DNA of 64,000 bases from Yponomeuta sedellus (lineage: Eukaryota; Arthropoda; Insecta; Lepidoptera; Yponomeutidae). Positions 55,453 through 64,000 of the stretch are shown one piece after another (the first letter of the stretch is position 1; every line of letters begins with the position of its first letter). Made by a program: the position numbers and the translations under genes. The stretch lies in NCBI GenBank assembly GCA_934045075.1, contig OW203727.1, forward strand, positions 12,067,501-12,131,500, read 5' to 3'. The notes beneath the pieces were generated by a model. It was not told where the DNA came from and did not search any database. It was given only the letters and a program-made list of their open reading frames with translations.

Positions 55453-55950
55453 AACATTCAAATTTTGTTTTTTCAATTTATGGGCTCATAGGGATGCATC
55501 TCCGGTATATTATCTTCTTCTTCTTTGGTCCCTTTACGGAGCTGACACAAGGGCTTTCCATTTATGTCTGTTCATGGTTAGGAATGGTAGCTCCAGTCAA
55601 GTTTTTCCCTTCTCCTTCGTCTCAGAGAGAACGGATCTTTTCAACGTCTTGGACGGTCTTCCAGTGTAGTGTAGTTTAAACTTATTTTACATTAACTTGC
55701 AGATGTTTGTTACCTAGCTAACAGCTAGCTTATTACGGTAAGATCTAATCCATTTTTATGTAAGTTGCAAGTTCCCCAAAGATAAAGAAATAGATTAGAA
55801 CCACCTACTGACACTGAATTGAAAAATGACAATAAAGAAAAACACAATAGTTCTGCCGTGAAAAAGCACAAAACTACATGTACACTTTGGAAGATATTAC
55901 AAAGATTCCGTGTAAGTTGCTTTGAACTAATATTTGGAATTATGTTGCAA
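55453..55950. other. gap, nothing recognised
   Basis: No gene or repeat was recognised. Confidence 0.3.
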
Positions 55951-56125
55951 GGGGGCGGTGGTAGCTTAGCGGTAGAACGCCGGCCTAACATTCGGGAGGT
56001 TGTGTGTTCGAATCCCTGCGTGTGCAATGTCTTTGTTTTCTAAGTTTTTGTGAAGTTATAGTTGTAGCAATACCTAACACTCGCTAACATTGAAGGATAA
56101 CGTCGTAAGAGAACCCTAGTGTACC
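55951..56125 (+). repeat. tRNA-like SINE, plus orientation
   Basis: The head GGTGGTAGCTTAGCGGTAGA is A box-like and TGTGTTCGAATCCCTGC B box-like, followed by TTTTGTGAAGTTATAGTTG and AACGTCGTAAGAGAACCC. Confidence 0.7.
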
Positions 56126-56309
56126 CTAGTAGCCTTAGCGCTTACTCGCTGGTCTTGCTGGCCCAACTAAGAGTTAGGTCAGTTAGTAATATCATAAAAA
56201 TCTCGTGTCACAGTGATTGTTATTAAACTTCTCCGAAACGGCTTTACCGATTATTAAGAAATGACAGCTGTCGGTATGCTAGTATGCAGGTAATATATAT
56301 TGTATGTCG

Positions 56310-56695
56310 CTTTCTATAATATACTAGCTTTAAGCCGCGTCTCCGACTACGTTACAAATATTCCCACGAACGCATTACGAGATATCAAGTATCCTATGTC
56401 TCAATGCAGATCTTTGTCTATCTCTACGCCAAGTTTCATGTAAATTCCTGCAGCCGTTATTGAGTAAAGAACCAAATACTGTTTGTGTCTGCATGTTAGT
56501 CTAGTATATTATTACAGTCTATGTTAATTAAGTGTATTTAAATCATCCGTTCTAAGTTTGCTTTCATATTGTATGGTCTATTTGGTGTTATGGTTTATGA
56601 ATAAACATTTCTTACTTACTTAAAAAATAAATATATTCACAAACTTTCACATTTATTGTAATATTAGTAGGATAAAGTGACACGAGATTTTAATA
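56310..56695 (+). mobile_element. LINE-like 3' remnant
   Basis: AACGCATTACGAGATATCAA, TATGTCTCAATGCAGATCTT, AAGTTTCATGTAAATTCCTG and, after an AT-rich interruption, ACAAACTTTCACATTTATTG with ATATTAGTAGGATAAAG. Confidence 0.5.
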
Positions 56696-56707
56696 AATAA
56701 GATCATA

Positions 56708-57070
56708 TGATATCAACCCTTTGTTTATTGTCACTAATGGGGCACGGATCCCTTTCTGCATCGCAGCAAGGTTAGGCCGTACTCCACCACGTGGGCCAAA
56801 TCCGGGTTAGTGAAGGTAAGAGAGTGGCGGGACTTACTGTCAAAAGTTATCAAGCCGCACATAAGGCCTCTGACATGGCTTAACGACTGCTATTACATGA
56901 CAACCGGCACCAACGGTTTAACCTGCCTAGCGAAGCACGGAAGCGCTCAGAAAAAATGCCACTAGCGGTAGTCACGGGATGGTCATCTATTTAGCACTCG
57001 ACTGCAGCTGTTATTGCTTAACCCTAGCGATTGCTTCCAATCACTCGGTTCCACTTGGCTACGAGCGCTT
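56708..57070 (+). repeat. SINE-B copy, full length
   Basis: TATCAACCCTTTGTTTATTG to TCACTCGGTTCCACTTGGC. The most complete plus-strand copy in the window. Confidence 0.85.
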
Positions 57071-57139
57071 TTATTCTTCTATAAGATGTATGTTGCTCTT
57101 TACCTATTTATCAGGCGTTACTTTGCAGAAATCCATAAT

Positions 57140-57406
57140 AGCATTCAAATGTAAAAATTACTTTGCTATATTCCGCCAAAAATCCCACAAGCACCATGTG
57201 GTTAGTTAATGCACCGCCCTCCCTCCCACTTTTTCAATCAGAAGCAAGACACGAACACACCACCACCGACAGCAATACTTGTGTGAGAAAATACGTTTCG
57301 CCTCTAACACGAGGCATCCTCAGGCTCACAACTGCATTAAATAACCGCATGGTGCTTGTGGGATTTTTGGCGGAAATTAGCAAAGTAATTTTTACATTTT
57401 AATGCT
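57140..57406. mobile_element. foldback with 67-bp arms and hammerhead-like core
   Basis: 57147-57214 (AAATGTAAAAATTACTTTGC ...) pairs with 57333-57399. On the minus strand the interior reads CTGAGGATGCCTC, a 6-nt loop, GAGGCGAAACGT: CTGANGA, a GC stem and GAAAC as in Penelope-type hammerhead motifs, with one extra T. Confidence 0.6.
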
Positions 57407-58566
57407 TAATCTATATATTTAATAATATATAAGTATGTGTGTATTATAAAGAGAACATATTTTTGGCATACCTATATAATGTACTTACTACTTTAGAATT
57501 AAATTTAAAATAACATTTTTGTGAGTTGGTTTTACCTACACGACCTACTTGCGATCTTTTGCTCCGCCGAAACGTCTAACTTTGCGGCCCCCGATCCTTT
57601 CAAGAAACTTTCAGACGTAGGTACGCAAATCCCGTGATAATCGCTACACAAAACACAATTCAACGCAACTTTGCCTTATCAAAAATGTATACTCATGTTA
57701 CGTCGTAATAGCAGAATTTATAACAAGCTTTTACAAAGTGTTATTTTATTTTTATTTTATTCAATTTGCAAAACTTGAAAACAGTTTCTTTTTCTGGTTT
57801 CCTCGACACAGGGTTTCTTAGGGAAGAGATTAGGGTTATACTTGCTCATTGCATAGGTAGATAAGACAGAGCAACCGTTTACTTCTTCGTCATGTGATGA
57901 TTACATGACAGCCGGCACCAACGGTTTTTTCGAAAAGGGTTGAAAGATGAGCCAAGATGTCTGGAATTAAAAACAATTCATTGCATTTGTTCCAAATTAC
58001 TAACATAAACTCTATTAATTAACAACAAAATTTTAAAACACTAAGTTTGGAAGGATTTTGTCTACTATTCTCAAAAAGTATTTACATTTTGAAACGAACA
58101 CCAAGTTTGAACTTGTAACGTTTATTAAGTCGCAGTTATTTTGAATAAAAACACTATGATTTCATTGGAAAAATTCAGTGTTTATATCAATAGTGAAATG
58201 ATGTAAAGGGAATTAAATCAGGCTCAAGAGGCGTCAGCATTTTGTTTGCGGACAATTCTGTACCTACCATCAAAGCGGCTTTGAAATTCAAACTCGTTTT
58301 CGCACCTGGCCTTTGCGTACCTGGCTTTGTGTTTTATTTACCCCTATTTCCTTGCGCGTTTCATTTTTCAATGTGATTTTGGGATTTAGATTGTGCTTTT
58401 TTTCTGCTATTTTGCTTACTGCGCTTGGCGTGGAATTTACATTAACGTGTGAAATCAGCGGCCAGAAAATTTCAGGAGACGCGAAGTGGCAAAGCTTCAT
58501 CACAAGAATATGGGTGAAATCTGGTGTTGAACAAATACTTTATTAGTTTCATATACCTGTGTGTAT
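57407..58566. other. gap; SINE-B scrap at 57892-57930
   Basis: GATTACATGACAGCCGGCAC is a short SINE-B scrap. The hydrophobic frame at 58313-58546 has no family signature. Confidence 0.3.
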
Positions 58567-58760
58567 GGACGGCCTCTGTGGCGCAGCGGTAACGCATCTG
58601 CCTCTTATGCAAGTGGTCCCGGGATTGAACCCCGGCTGGGGACAAAAAACACCAGGTCTTGGATGTTTACATGTTTGTGATGTCGTTGTTTCTGGTTCCC
58701 ACGACATAGGGTATACTAGTGTGGGGCCAGAAGCAATGTATATGCATGTATGTAAATGAT
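58567..58760 (+). repeat. SINE-C copy, full length
   Basis: The tRNA-like head GGCCTCTGTGGCGCAGCGGT has an A box, GGGATTGAACCCCGGCTGG holds the B box region, then CAGGTCTTGGATGTTTACAT and GTGGGGCCAGAAGCAATG. It resembles a tRNA but has a long non-tRNA body. Confidence 0.8.
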
Positions 58761-59459
58761 ATGTATAAATAGTTATAGGACAGGCAATAAAAAAATAACA
58801 TGCAAGGAGAGCGTAGCTCGATGTCAAGTGCAAACAAAGTACTGTAAGGAGCTACAAGCTTAAATTATTCAAGTCAAACACATTGCTACAATTCATGACA
58901 TTGCGCACACGAAATGGAGGCTTGGATTTATTCGCCAACTAGCTGTGAGCTGCAGCCCTGATTTACGGGCCAAGATTTAGCACTTCCATTTGTATCGAAA
59001 CACTGAAACATTTGTTGCTCACCCAAATCTTATGGCTGGCAGGAAACCTTCAAATAATACCTATTACTTTTGCGTCCAACGATCAGAATTGCACGTTCGT
59101 TGCTGGATAAAATCAATGTATTTAACAAGACTTTGTTCACGGGGAAGATGCTCGTATACTGTTGTATTTATAAAATGTTAACGGAACAAAATTGTGTCCA
59201 AACGCAAACCAACGTTAAGCAACGTTAAGCTCACAGAACCGATAGAACATTTAAACGTCATCCTGATACAATGAGGACGATACCTAATGGAGGATACTTC
59301 CTACCTCAGTACATAATTGTGTGTCCTTTTTTTGCAATCATTAGTATTATATACTAATAGTATTAACAGACGAACAAACTTGGTACGGTTCGGACAGCGG
59401 ATTCGGTACGCTCCATACCATATCCGTTCGTCTGGAAAGTTGTCTGCCGAACATGCGTT
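58761..59459. other. gap, nothing recognised
   Basis: A weak inverted pair AGACGAAC/GTTCGTCT spans about 59370-59441. No gene was seen. Confidence 0.3.
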
Positions 59460-59799
59460 GGTGGCCTAGTCAAACCGAGTGATTGGAATCAATAGCCGCG
59501 GTCAGGTCGAGGATGTGACCTTCCGTAAATACCGCTTGTGGCATTTTCGCAAGCGCTTCCGTGTTTCGCAAGGTACGTTAAGCAGTTGGTGCCGGCTGTC
59601 ATATGATGGCAGTCGTTAAGCCATGTCAGAGACCTTATGGGCGGCTTGATAACTTCTGACAGTAAGGCCCGCCACTGTCTTACAATCCTCCATCAACACG
59701 GACTTGGCCCCGTGGTGGACTATGACGTAATGATCCTGCGATACAAGAAGAGATCCGTGCCCCCGCAGTAGGGACATACAAGTGTCGAAATCGATATCG
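59460..59799 (-). repeat. SINE-B copy, full length
   Basis: The minus strand runs from the ACTTGTATGTCCC region through GCCGCCCATAAGGTCTCTG to CAATCACTCGGTTTGACTAG. Confidence 0.85.
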
Positions 59800-60042
59800 A
59801 ACATACCATGAATTGCGTCCATTCTGTCTTAATCGACGCACTGCGTAGGTACTCAGGTGGGCACGCCCTTCGCAATTGTAAGAAAGTACTTAACTTCATG
59901 TCAAAATGCGTGTGAACGTCTAACCACTATAAAGTAAATTAGATGAGCAATTTTTATTGTTTGGGTACTTTCCACATATAAACTAGGAACTATGGCTACT
60001 ATGCACGTATTAAGTAAGCAATTAGATAACGGTTTTAAATAT

Positions 60043-60139
60043 AACAACATAACATAAACCCACGCCTGCAAGCTGGAGGGGAAGGCAGAGACCAGGGTCT
60101 GCTGCTTGCCGCGATTCTGACAGATTCCTTTCGCTCCAT
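60043..60139 (-). mobile_element. LINE 3' scrap
   Basis: The minus strand reads GATGGAGCGAAAGGAATCTG, TCAGAATCGCGGCAAGCAG and GGCGTGGGTTTATGTTATG. Confidence 0.65.
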
Positions 60140-60143
60140 CCCC

Positions 60144-60354
60144 CGTTTCTTGGTGGTCATACTGGCATGTCCTACTAATATGACCAGTGAGAATCGCTTG
60201 TATTGGTGGTCATACTTGTCATTGTCCCTCTAAATATAATATATTTCTTAGCCCCTGTAGGTATAGAGGTACAGTCAGCTTTAAAAGATCTGCACACTTT
60301 AGTAACATAACATGTTGCTTTAGTATGACATGCCAGTATGAACGCCAAGAAACG
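60144..60354. mobile_element. 211-bp MITE with about 40-bp TIRs
   Basis: CGTTTCTTGGTGGTCATACT-GGCATGT at the left pairs with ACATGCCAGTATGAACGCCA-AGAAACG at the right; three or four mismatches. The motif TTGGTGGTCATACT recurs at about 60204. Confidence 0.7.
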
Positions 60355-60841
60355 TTGGTTTTAACACCATTAGTGATCCACCATACGAAAGTATCTAATA
60401 GTGTATCCGTTGCAGGTGACAGAATATCGATAAAATCACTGAATAAAGTATCTTTTATATTTCCAACTATAAAAGTTACTTTAATTTTAAATGTATATTT
60501 TATAAAACCGTGTTAATATTATTTAAGATTGAGAACCGACCATTTAGTTTGTAATTGAAGTTCAATTAATTATTCAATACCAACTGATGCCAATACCTAT
60601 ATCCTTTCGCTATTAACAAAAAGTTATTCTTTGTGATGTTTAGAGTTATTCACAAATTTATTTATTCAATCATATCTTTATCGGTTACGATAAATAATGA
60701 AATTAAATCTGCATTACACAGCTAAGATAAATAATATGATTACTTGATAATATTTTTAGAAAGACTTCTGTTTGATAGGATATATTTTGTGATTTGCCAA
60801 GATGTAATATTGTTTTGAGCTAGGAGGGGTCTCAGGCAGGA
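60355..60841. other. AT-rich gap, nothing recognised
   Basis: No gene or repeat was recognised. Confidence 0.3.
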
Positions 60842-60919
60842 TATAAAAGCAAATAACATTTAGTAGCCTGGATTATTATTTTTGATTGTATTCTCCCTGG
60901 GAGCCTGATCGTGAGCCAT
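60842..60919 (+). promoter_or_regulatory. candidate TATA promoter with short first exon
   Basis: A perfect TATAAAAG lies at 60842-60849. A predicted start at about 60872 would give an exon of about 48 bases ending at the donor CCAT|GTAAGT (60920). No open reading frame or acceptor could be assigned downstream. Confidence 0.3.
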
Positions 60920-61329
60920 GTAAGTTATGTACTTCGTTCCAAAATTGTTTACTTATTGTGTTTCTCCTCTATTGTGTTTCTCCTCTAAATGTGTTTTAAT
61001 TTATTGTTTTATGTGTGGTGTGTAATTGCGCTTTTTGAAACCATTATACCGTTACAGTTGATTTGTTTGCTGTTTAATTTGCTGTTTCCTCAGAATAGTT
61101 AACAAATTTACAGATCACAACATAATGTAGGTAGGCTAATAGAAATGCATAGTAGAATTTCAATTGTATTTACTTCTAGAAATTTGACTATTCAACATTT
61201 AGTGCAAATACTTAGCTTTCCAAATTCACTGTCAGTATCTATTTGCTCTTTCATAAGATTATCATATTACATTACTAAAGTCGGCTTTCTAATTAACATG
61301 CTCTAGTAAAAAAGTAAGGTTAGCTTTCA
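60920..61329. other. gap; small tandem repeat
   Basis: TATTGTGTTTCTCCTC is repeated twice in tandem at about 60955-60987. Otherwise nothing recognised. Confidence 0.35.
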
Positions 61330-61530
61330 TAATGCTCTTTATTATTTCTTCCAATCTCACACAGGCAAGCACGCTGGTTACGGGTACGATTTGTACGGCT
61401 TGCCCTTTGGCCATAGTTACATCCCCTATTTTGTCGAAGCATGTCGGACTTCCTTACCATCTTATTGACCCACATTCTCTCAATATATAGATCTCTTTCG
61501 TCAATCATTTTCCTGCATCTTCTCCACACG
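61330..61530 (-). mobile_element. degenerate LINE ORF2 C-terminal scrap
   Basis: The minus strand aligns with 38880-39030: ATCTATATATTGAGAGAATG, CTTCGACAAAATAGGGGATG and AACCAGCGTGCTTGCCTG match the RRTYIDQVGDVL to RRACMQ coding block. It is frame-shifted and heavily diverged. Confidence 0.5.
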
Positions 61531-61929
61531 GCAATACTCTTTCTTATTTTTATTACTATTTCAAGTAAAACTTGTTTGAAATTTTGCTATGCCGTCCTGT
61601 GTATTTTTTTATATTTAAGATACAACACGCGTGTACGTGAATGTGAGGAGGGATACTATTTCTCCTCAACAAAGAAATGATAAGAAGGTGTTAGGATTCA
61701 GCAGGAATATAATTGGGTGCGCCAGAAAATTCTTGACGGCAAAAACGAGTTACTTTACGTGACTGTTTGTATGACTACTACTACTGTCTGTACTACTAGT
61801 GTCGCGCGGCGGCGAGAGTATTCTGCTGACCAGCACGCGTGAGGCCCGCGAAAGCATGTAGGAAGCACTACATGCATGTGCAAGTTAACGTTTACAATTA
61901 AGTTAAAATTTATAATAATAAGGCAGTCT
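61531..61929. other. gap, nothing recognised
   Basis: No gene or repeat was recognised. Confidence 0.3.
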
Positions 61930-62207
61930 ACATACGTCCCACTGCAGGGCCTTCTGAGAGAGAGTATAGCCTTAATCACTACCCATGCCCACGGCAGTTT
62001 TTTACCGCACTTTCTAAGGCCGAAGTATATAAACACCTCAGACACTTAGGTCTCCTCACGACGTTTTCCTTTACAGTTAACGAGTTGTATTGCTACTATA
62101 ACTTCACAAATGTACGAAACATAAAAAATAAAGTCGTACATATACAGGGATTCAAACCTCGACCCGAATGAGAAACCGACGTTTTACCGCCCCGCTACCA
62201 CCGGTCT
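61930..62207 (-). repeat. tRNA-like SINE, near full length
   Basis: The minus-strand head GACCGGTGGTAGCGGGGCGG is followed by GTCGAGGTTTGAATCCCTG (B box-like), AACGTCGTGAGGAGACCTAA and CTCTCTCAGAAGGCCCTGC. Confidence 0.75.
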
Positions 62208-62814
62208 AAGTTACATTTTACTTAGATATAAAATCACTTACTTACCTAATACGTGTAAACTAAGTTAAAAAAAAAAAACACCTAAAATATTTAAAACACT
62301 ATAAAAAGTATGTGTAAAAAATCATGTGAAATATCATCGGTAAGTCAGAAGCTGCAAAATCTTGATTTTGCTGTACAAAAGTACTTCAGAATACCTCTTC
62401 TAGCTCGAAATACAAGTTTAATTCTTATTTTTACTGGGGTGAAAGTAATTGAAATCTTCTAGAGCTGAAATAGTGTGTTTAAAGCCACAGACGCATTTCC
62501 GCAGATCCATTAACTGCTTTTTCCAGTTCACAATGGCTGCAAGCTTAACGATTTTGGGGTTTCGTCTGCACTGATCCGAATGTCCATGGATTAATAAAAT
62601 TCTCCTTTATTCCGATTCCCACGCGGTGTGATATGATATTTATTTATTTGCCGTGCTACTGTGGTTATAGGGTTACTAAAACATGGCGGAAAAACAAATC
62701 AAATCAAAGTATTTTATTCAAAATAACAGAAACAGTGGTGTGACATACAACTGTAATGCAACAATAAATACCTACATAAAAATACAAAAATACTAAATAC
62801 AACATAATTTTGAA
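62208..62814. other. gap; LINE-tail-like AT repeat
   Basis: AATCAAATCAAAGTATTTTA at about 62696 resembles LINE 3' tails on the opposite strand. No gene was seen. Confidence 0.3.
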
Positions 62815-62830
62815 CAAAATAGACATAATA

Positions 62831-62880
62831 GACATTTCCGATATAATAACACCCGTAAGTAAATCCGGACTAAAAGTCTA
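62831..62880. mobile_element. 50-bp lone end of the 19.9-kb foldback family, 16-bp direct repeats
   Basis: Flanked by CAAAATAGACATAATA at 62815-62830 and 62881-62896. The insert matches 20032-20089 (TTCCGATATAATAACACC, GTAAGTAAATCCGGAC). Confidence 0.75.
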
Positions 62881-62896
62881 CAAAATAGACATAATA

Positions 62897-63244
62897 CTCC
62901 AAACTTAGTGTTTTCATTTTTTATCCTTAACTATCAATGTCTATATACTGAATTAGGTATATCAAAGTTTAAATTTTATTCTAAAACCTAGAACTCATGT
63001 ACTATCATGTCCTGGTTAACTCCAGGCATTTTTTTTTCTTTATATAATGTCGTATTTTGGTGGGAAAAACGTAGTTGGAATTTTGTAAAATGACTCGAGT
63101 TACCATTTTCTTATCTTCTGCGAATTGTTGGATGTAAAAATGCTAACAAATTGACAATACCTACTTACATTTATAGTAGTATTTGTGCAGTAGTATTTTC
63201 CTATGTTTGACCATTACTTGTGTGTCTCTTATAAATAGTACTAG
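62897..63244. other. AT-rich gap, nothing recognised
   Basis: No gene or repeat was recognised. The mariner 3' terminus could not be located here. Confidence 0.3.
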
Positions 63245-63850
63245 TTATTGATCCTTATTTATTTTATCGCCTTCAAAGTATGCTCTTTCAGAAACGATAC
63301 ACTTACTCCAATGAAAAATACAATCAACAAAACATTTTTCAAACGCTTTTTCCGGAATTGAGTTCAGTTCTCGCTGCGAATTCTCCTTTATGTCTTCTAC
63401 CGAATGAAAACGGCTGCCACGAAGTGGTAATTTAAGTTTAGGAAAAAGAAAGAAGTTGGTTGGAGCCATATCCGGAAATAAGGGGGTTGCACGATGGTTG
63501 TTGTCGTTTTGGTTAAAAATTAGTTCATAATGATGACCTTATGTGAAGGCGTATTATCATGTTTGCACACACAATCCAAGAATTTACTTTCCACAAATCT
63601 GGCCTTTTTTGTAGAAATTAAACGCCGCATAAGGAACAAATATTTTTTTTATTTAGCGTTTGACCTTCACGAATTCCGGTGCACACACGGCGGTAGTCAA
63701 AGAAAACTGTTAACATGACTTCGACTTTTGATCGACATTGGCTTGGTTGTTTCGGTTTCAGTTCAGTTGGAAGGCGCCACTCCAAAGCTTATTAACCTGT
63801 TAAACTCGAAAAGCCACGTCTTGTCACCAGTTCCAATGCGTTTCGAGAGT
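63245..63850 (-). pseudogene. degenerate mariner transposase
   Basis: The last 74 codons are open on the minus strand (MAPTNFFLFPKLKLPLRGSR ... YFEGDKINKD-stop), the conserved mariner C-terminus. Upstream the catalytic blocks survive in different frames: GDKTW (63814-63828; the usual E changed to K), HDNTPSH (63541-63561) and PDMAP (63461-63475). The second and third Asp codons are 86 bases apart, where the D34D spacing predicts 105, so there are deletions as well as stops. The N-terminal DNA-binding part is missing. Dead. Confidence 0.85.
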
Positions 63851-63900
63851 CGGAATTGACTAGTTCTGTTCTGAGCGAAATGAAAAGAAGCAAAACGAAA

Positions 63901-64000
63901 CGGGACGGGACGGGGCGGGGCGGGACGGGGCGGGGCGGGACGGGACGGGACGGGACGGGACGGGACGGGACGGGACGGGACGGGACGGGACGGGACGGGG
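63901..64000. repeat. GGGAC-type pentanucleotide array at window end
   Basis: About 20 units of CGGGA with several CGGGG variants in the first 40 bases. It runs off the window edge. G3 runs every five bases give strong quadruplex potential on this strand. Confidence 0.95.

Noticed and set aside
58313..58546. Hydrophobic 77-codon membrane peptide
   Set aside because: Hydrophobicity comes from T-rich DNA; no signal of selection or family can be seen.
58567..58650. tRNA gene
   Set aside because: tRNA-like head of SINE-C with the same body as at 20636; not an independent tRNA.

Overview
The window looks like AT-rich nuclear DNA of a moth or butterfly (Lepidoptera). This is inferred from several things seen together: tRNA-derived SINEs with A and B boxes, LINE 3' ends with simple-repeat tails, a dispersed repeat starting GGGTTCCGTA and ending near CTCGCACTTGGCCGG, TTAA-flanked and TA-flanked MITEs, a Penelope-like element and a dead mariner. 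Repeat family names are recalled from general knowledge; no database search was possible.

Only one convincing host protein gene is present: an intronless reading frame at 1333-2289 (+) for a 318-residue membrane-anchored short-chain dehydrogenase of the retinol dehydrogenase 11-14 type. The rest, about 61 kb, holds no recognisable host coding exon and reads as intergenic or intronic DNA packed with mobile-element remains. Two sites have promoter-like or donor-site signals (41673-42046 and 60842-60925) and could be untranslated first exons. A few repeat-free stretches (14080-14620, 25020-25310, 33640-34220, 54130-54600) are candidates for conserved regulatory DNA.

Layout. 0-3 kb: SDR gene and a LINE 3' scrap. 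3-10 kb: a cluster of one SINE family (SINE-B here), with two Penelope-like insertions, one nested inside a SINE-B copy. 11-23 kb: MITEs, hairpins and LINE 3' ends. 22-31 kb and 44 kb: a tRNA-Ile-like SINE (SINE-I here), including three composite inverted-plus-sense insertions with their own target-site duplications. 27-29 kb and 38-39 kb: truncated LINEs each ending in a 245-304 bp TATG array. 42.7-43.3 kb and 48.8-50 kb: large foldback structures, the second with 387-bp arms. 55-64 kb: more SINEs and LINE scraps, ending in a degenerate mariner transposase and a GGGAC-type pentanucleotide array that runs off the window.

The most informative part is insertion mechanics. Because many insertions keep target-site duplications (12 bp at 4167, 11 bp at 4900, 15 bp at 25618, 12 bp at 29810, 13 bp at 38711, 12 bp at 44305, 16 bp at 48072), the exact ends of elements can be read directly. 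They show that long TATG arrays belong to LINE 3' tails, and that the SINE palindromes arose as single insertion events.
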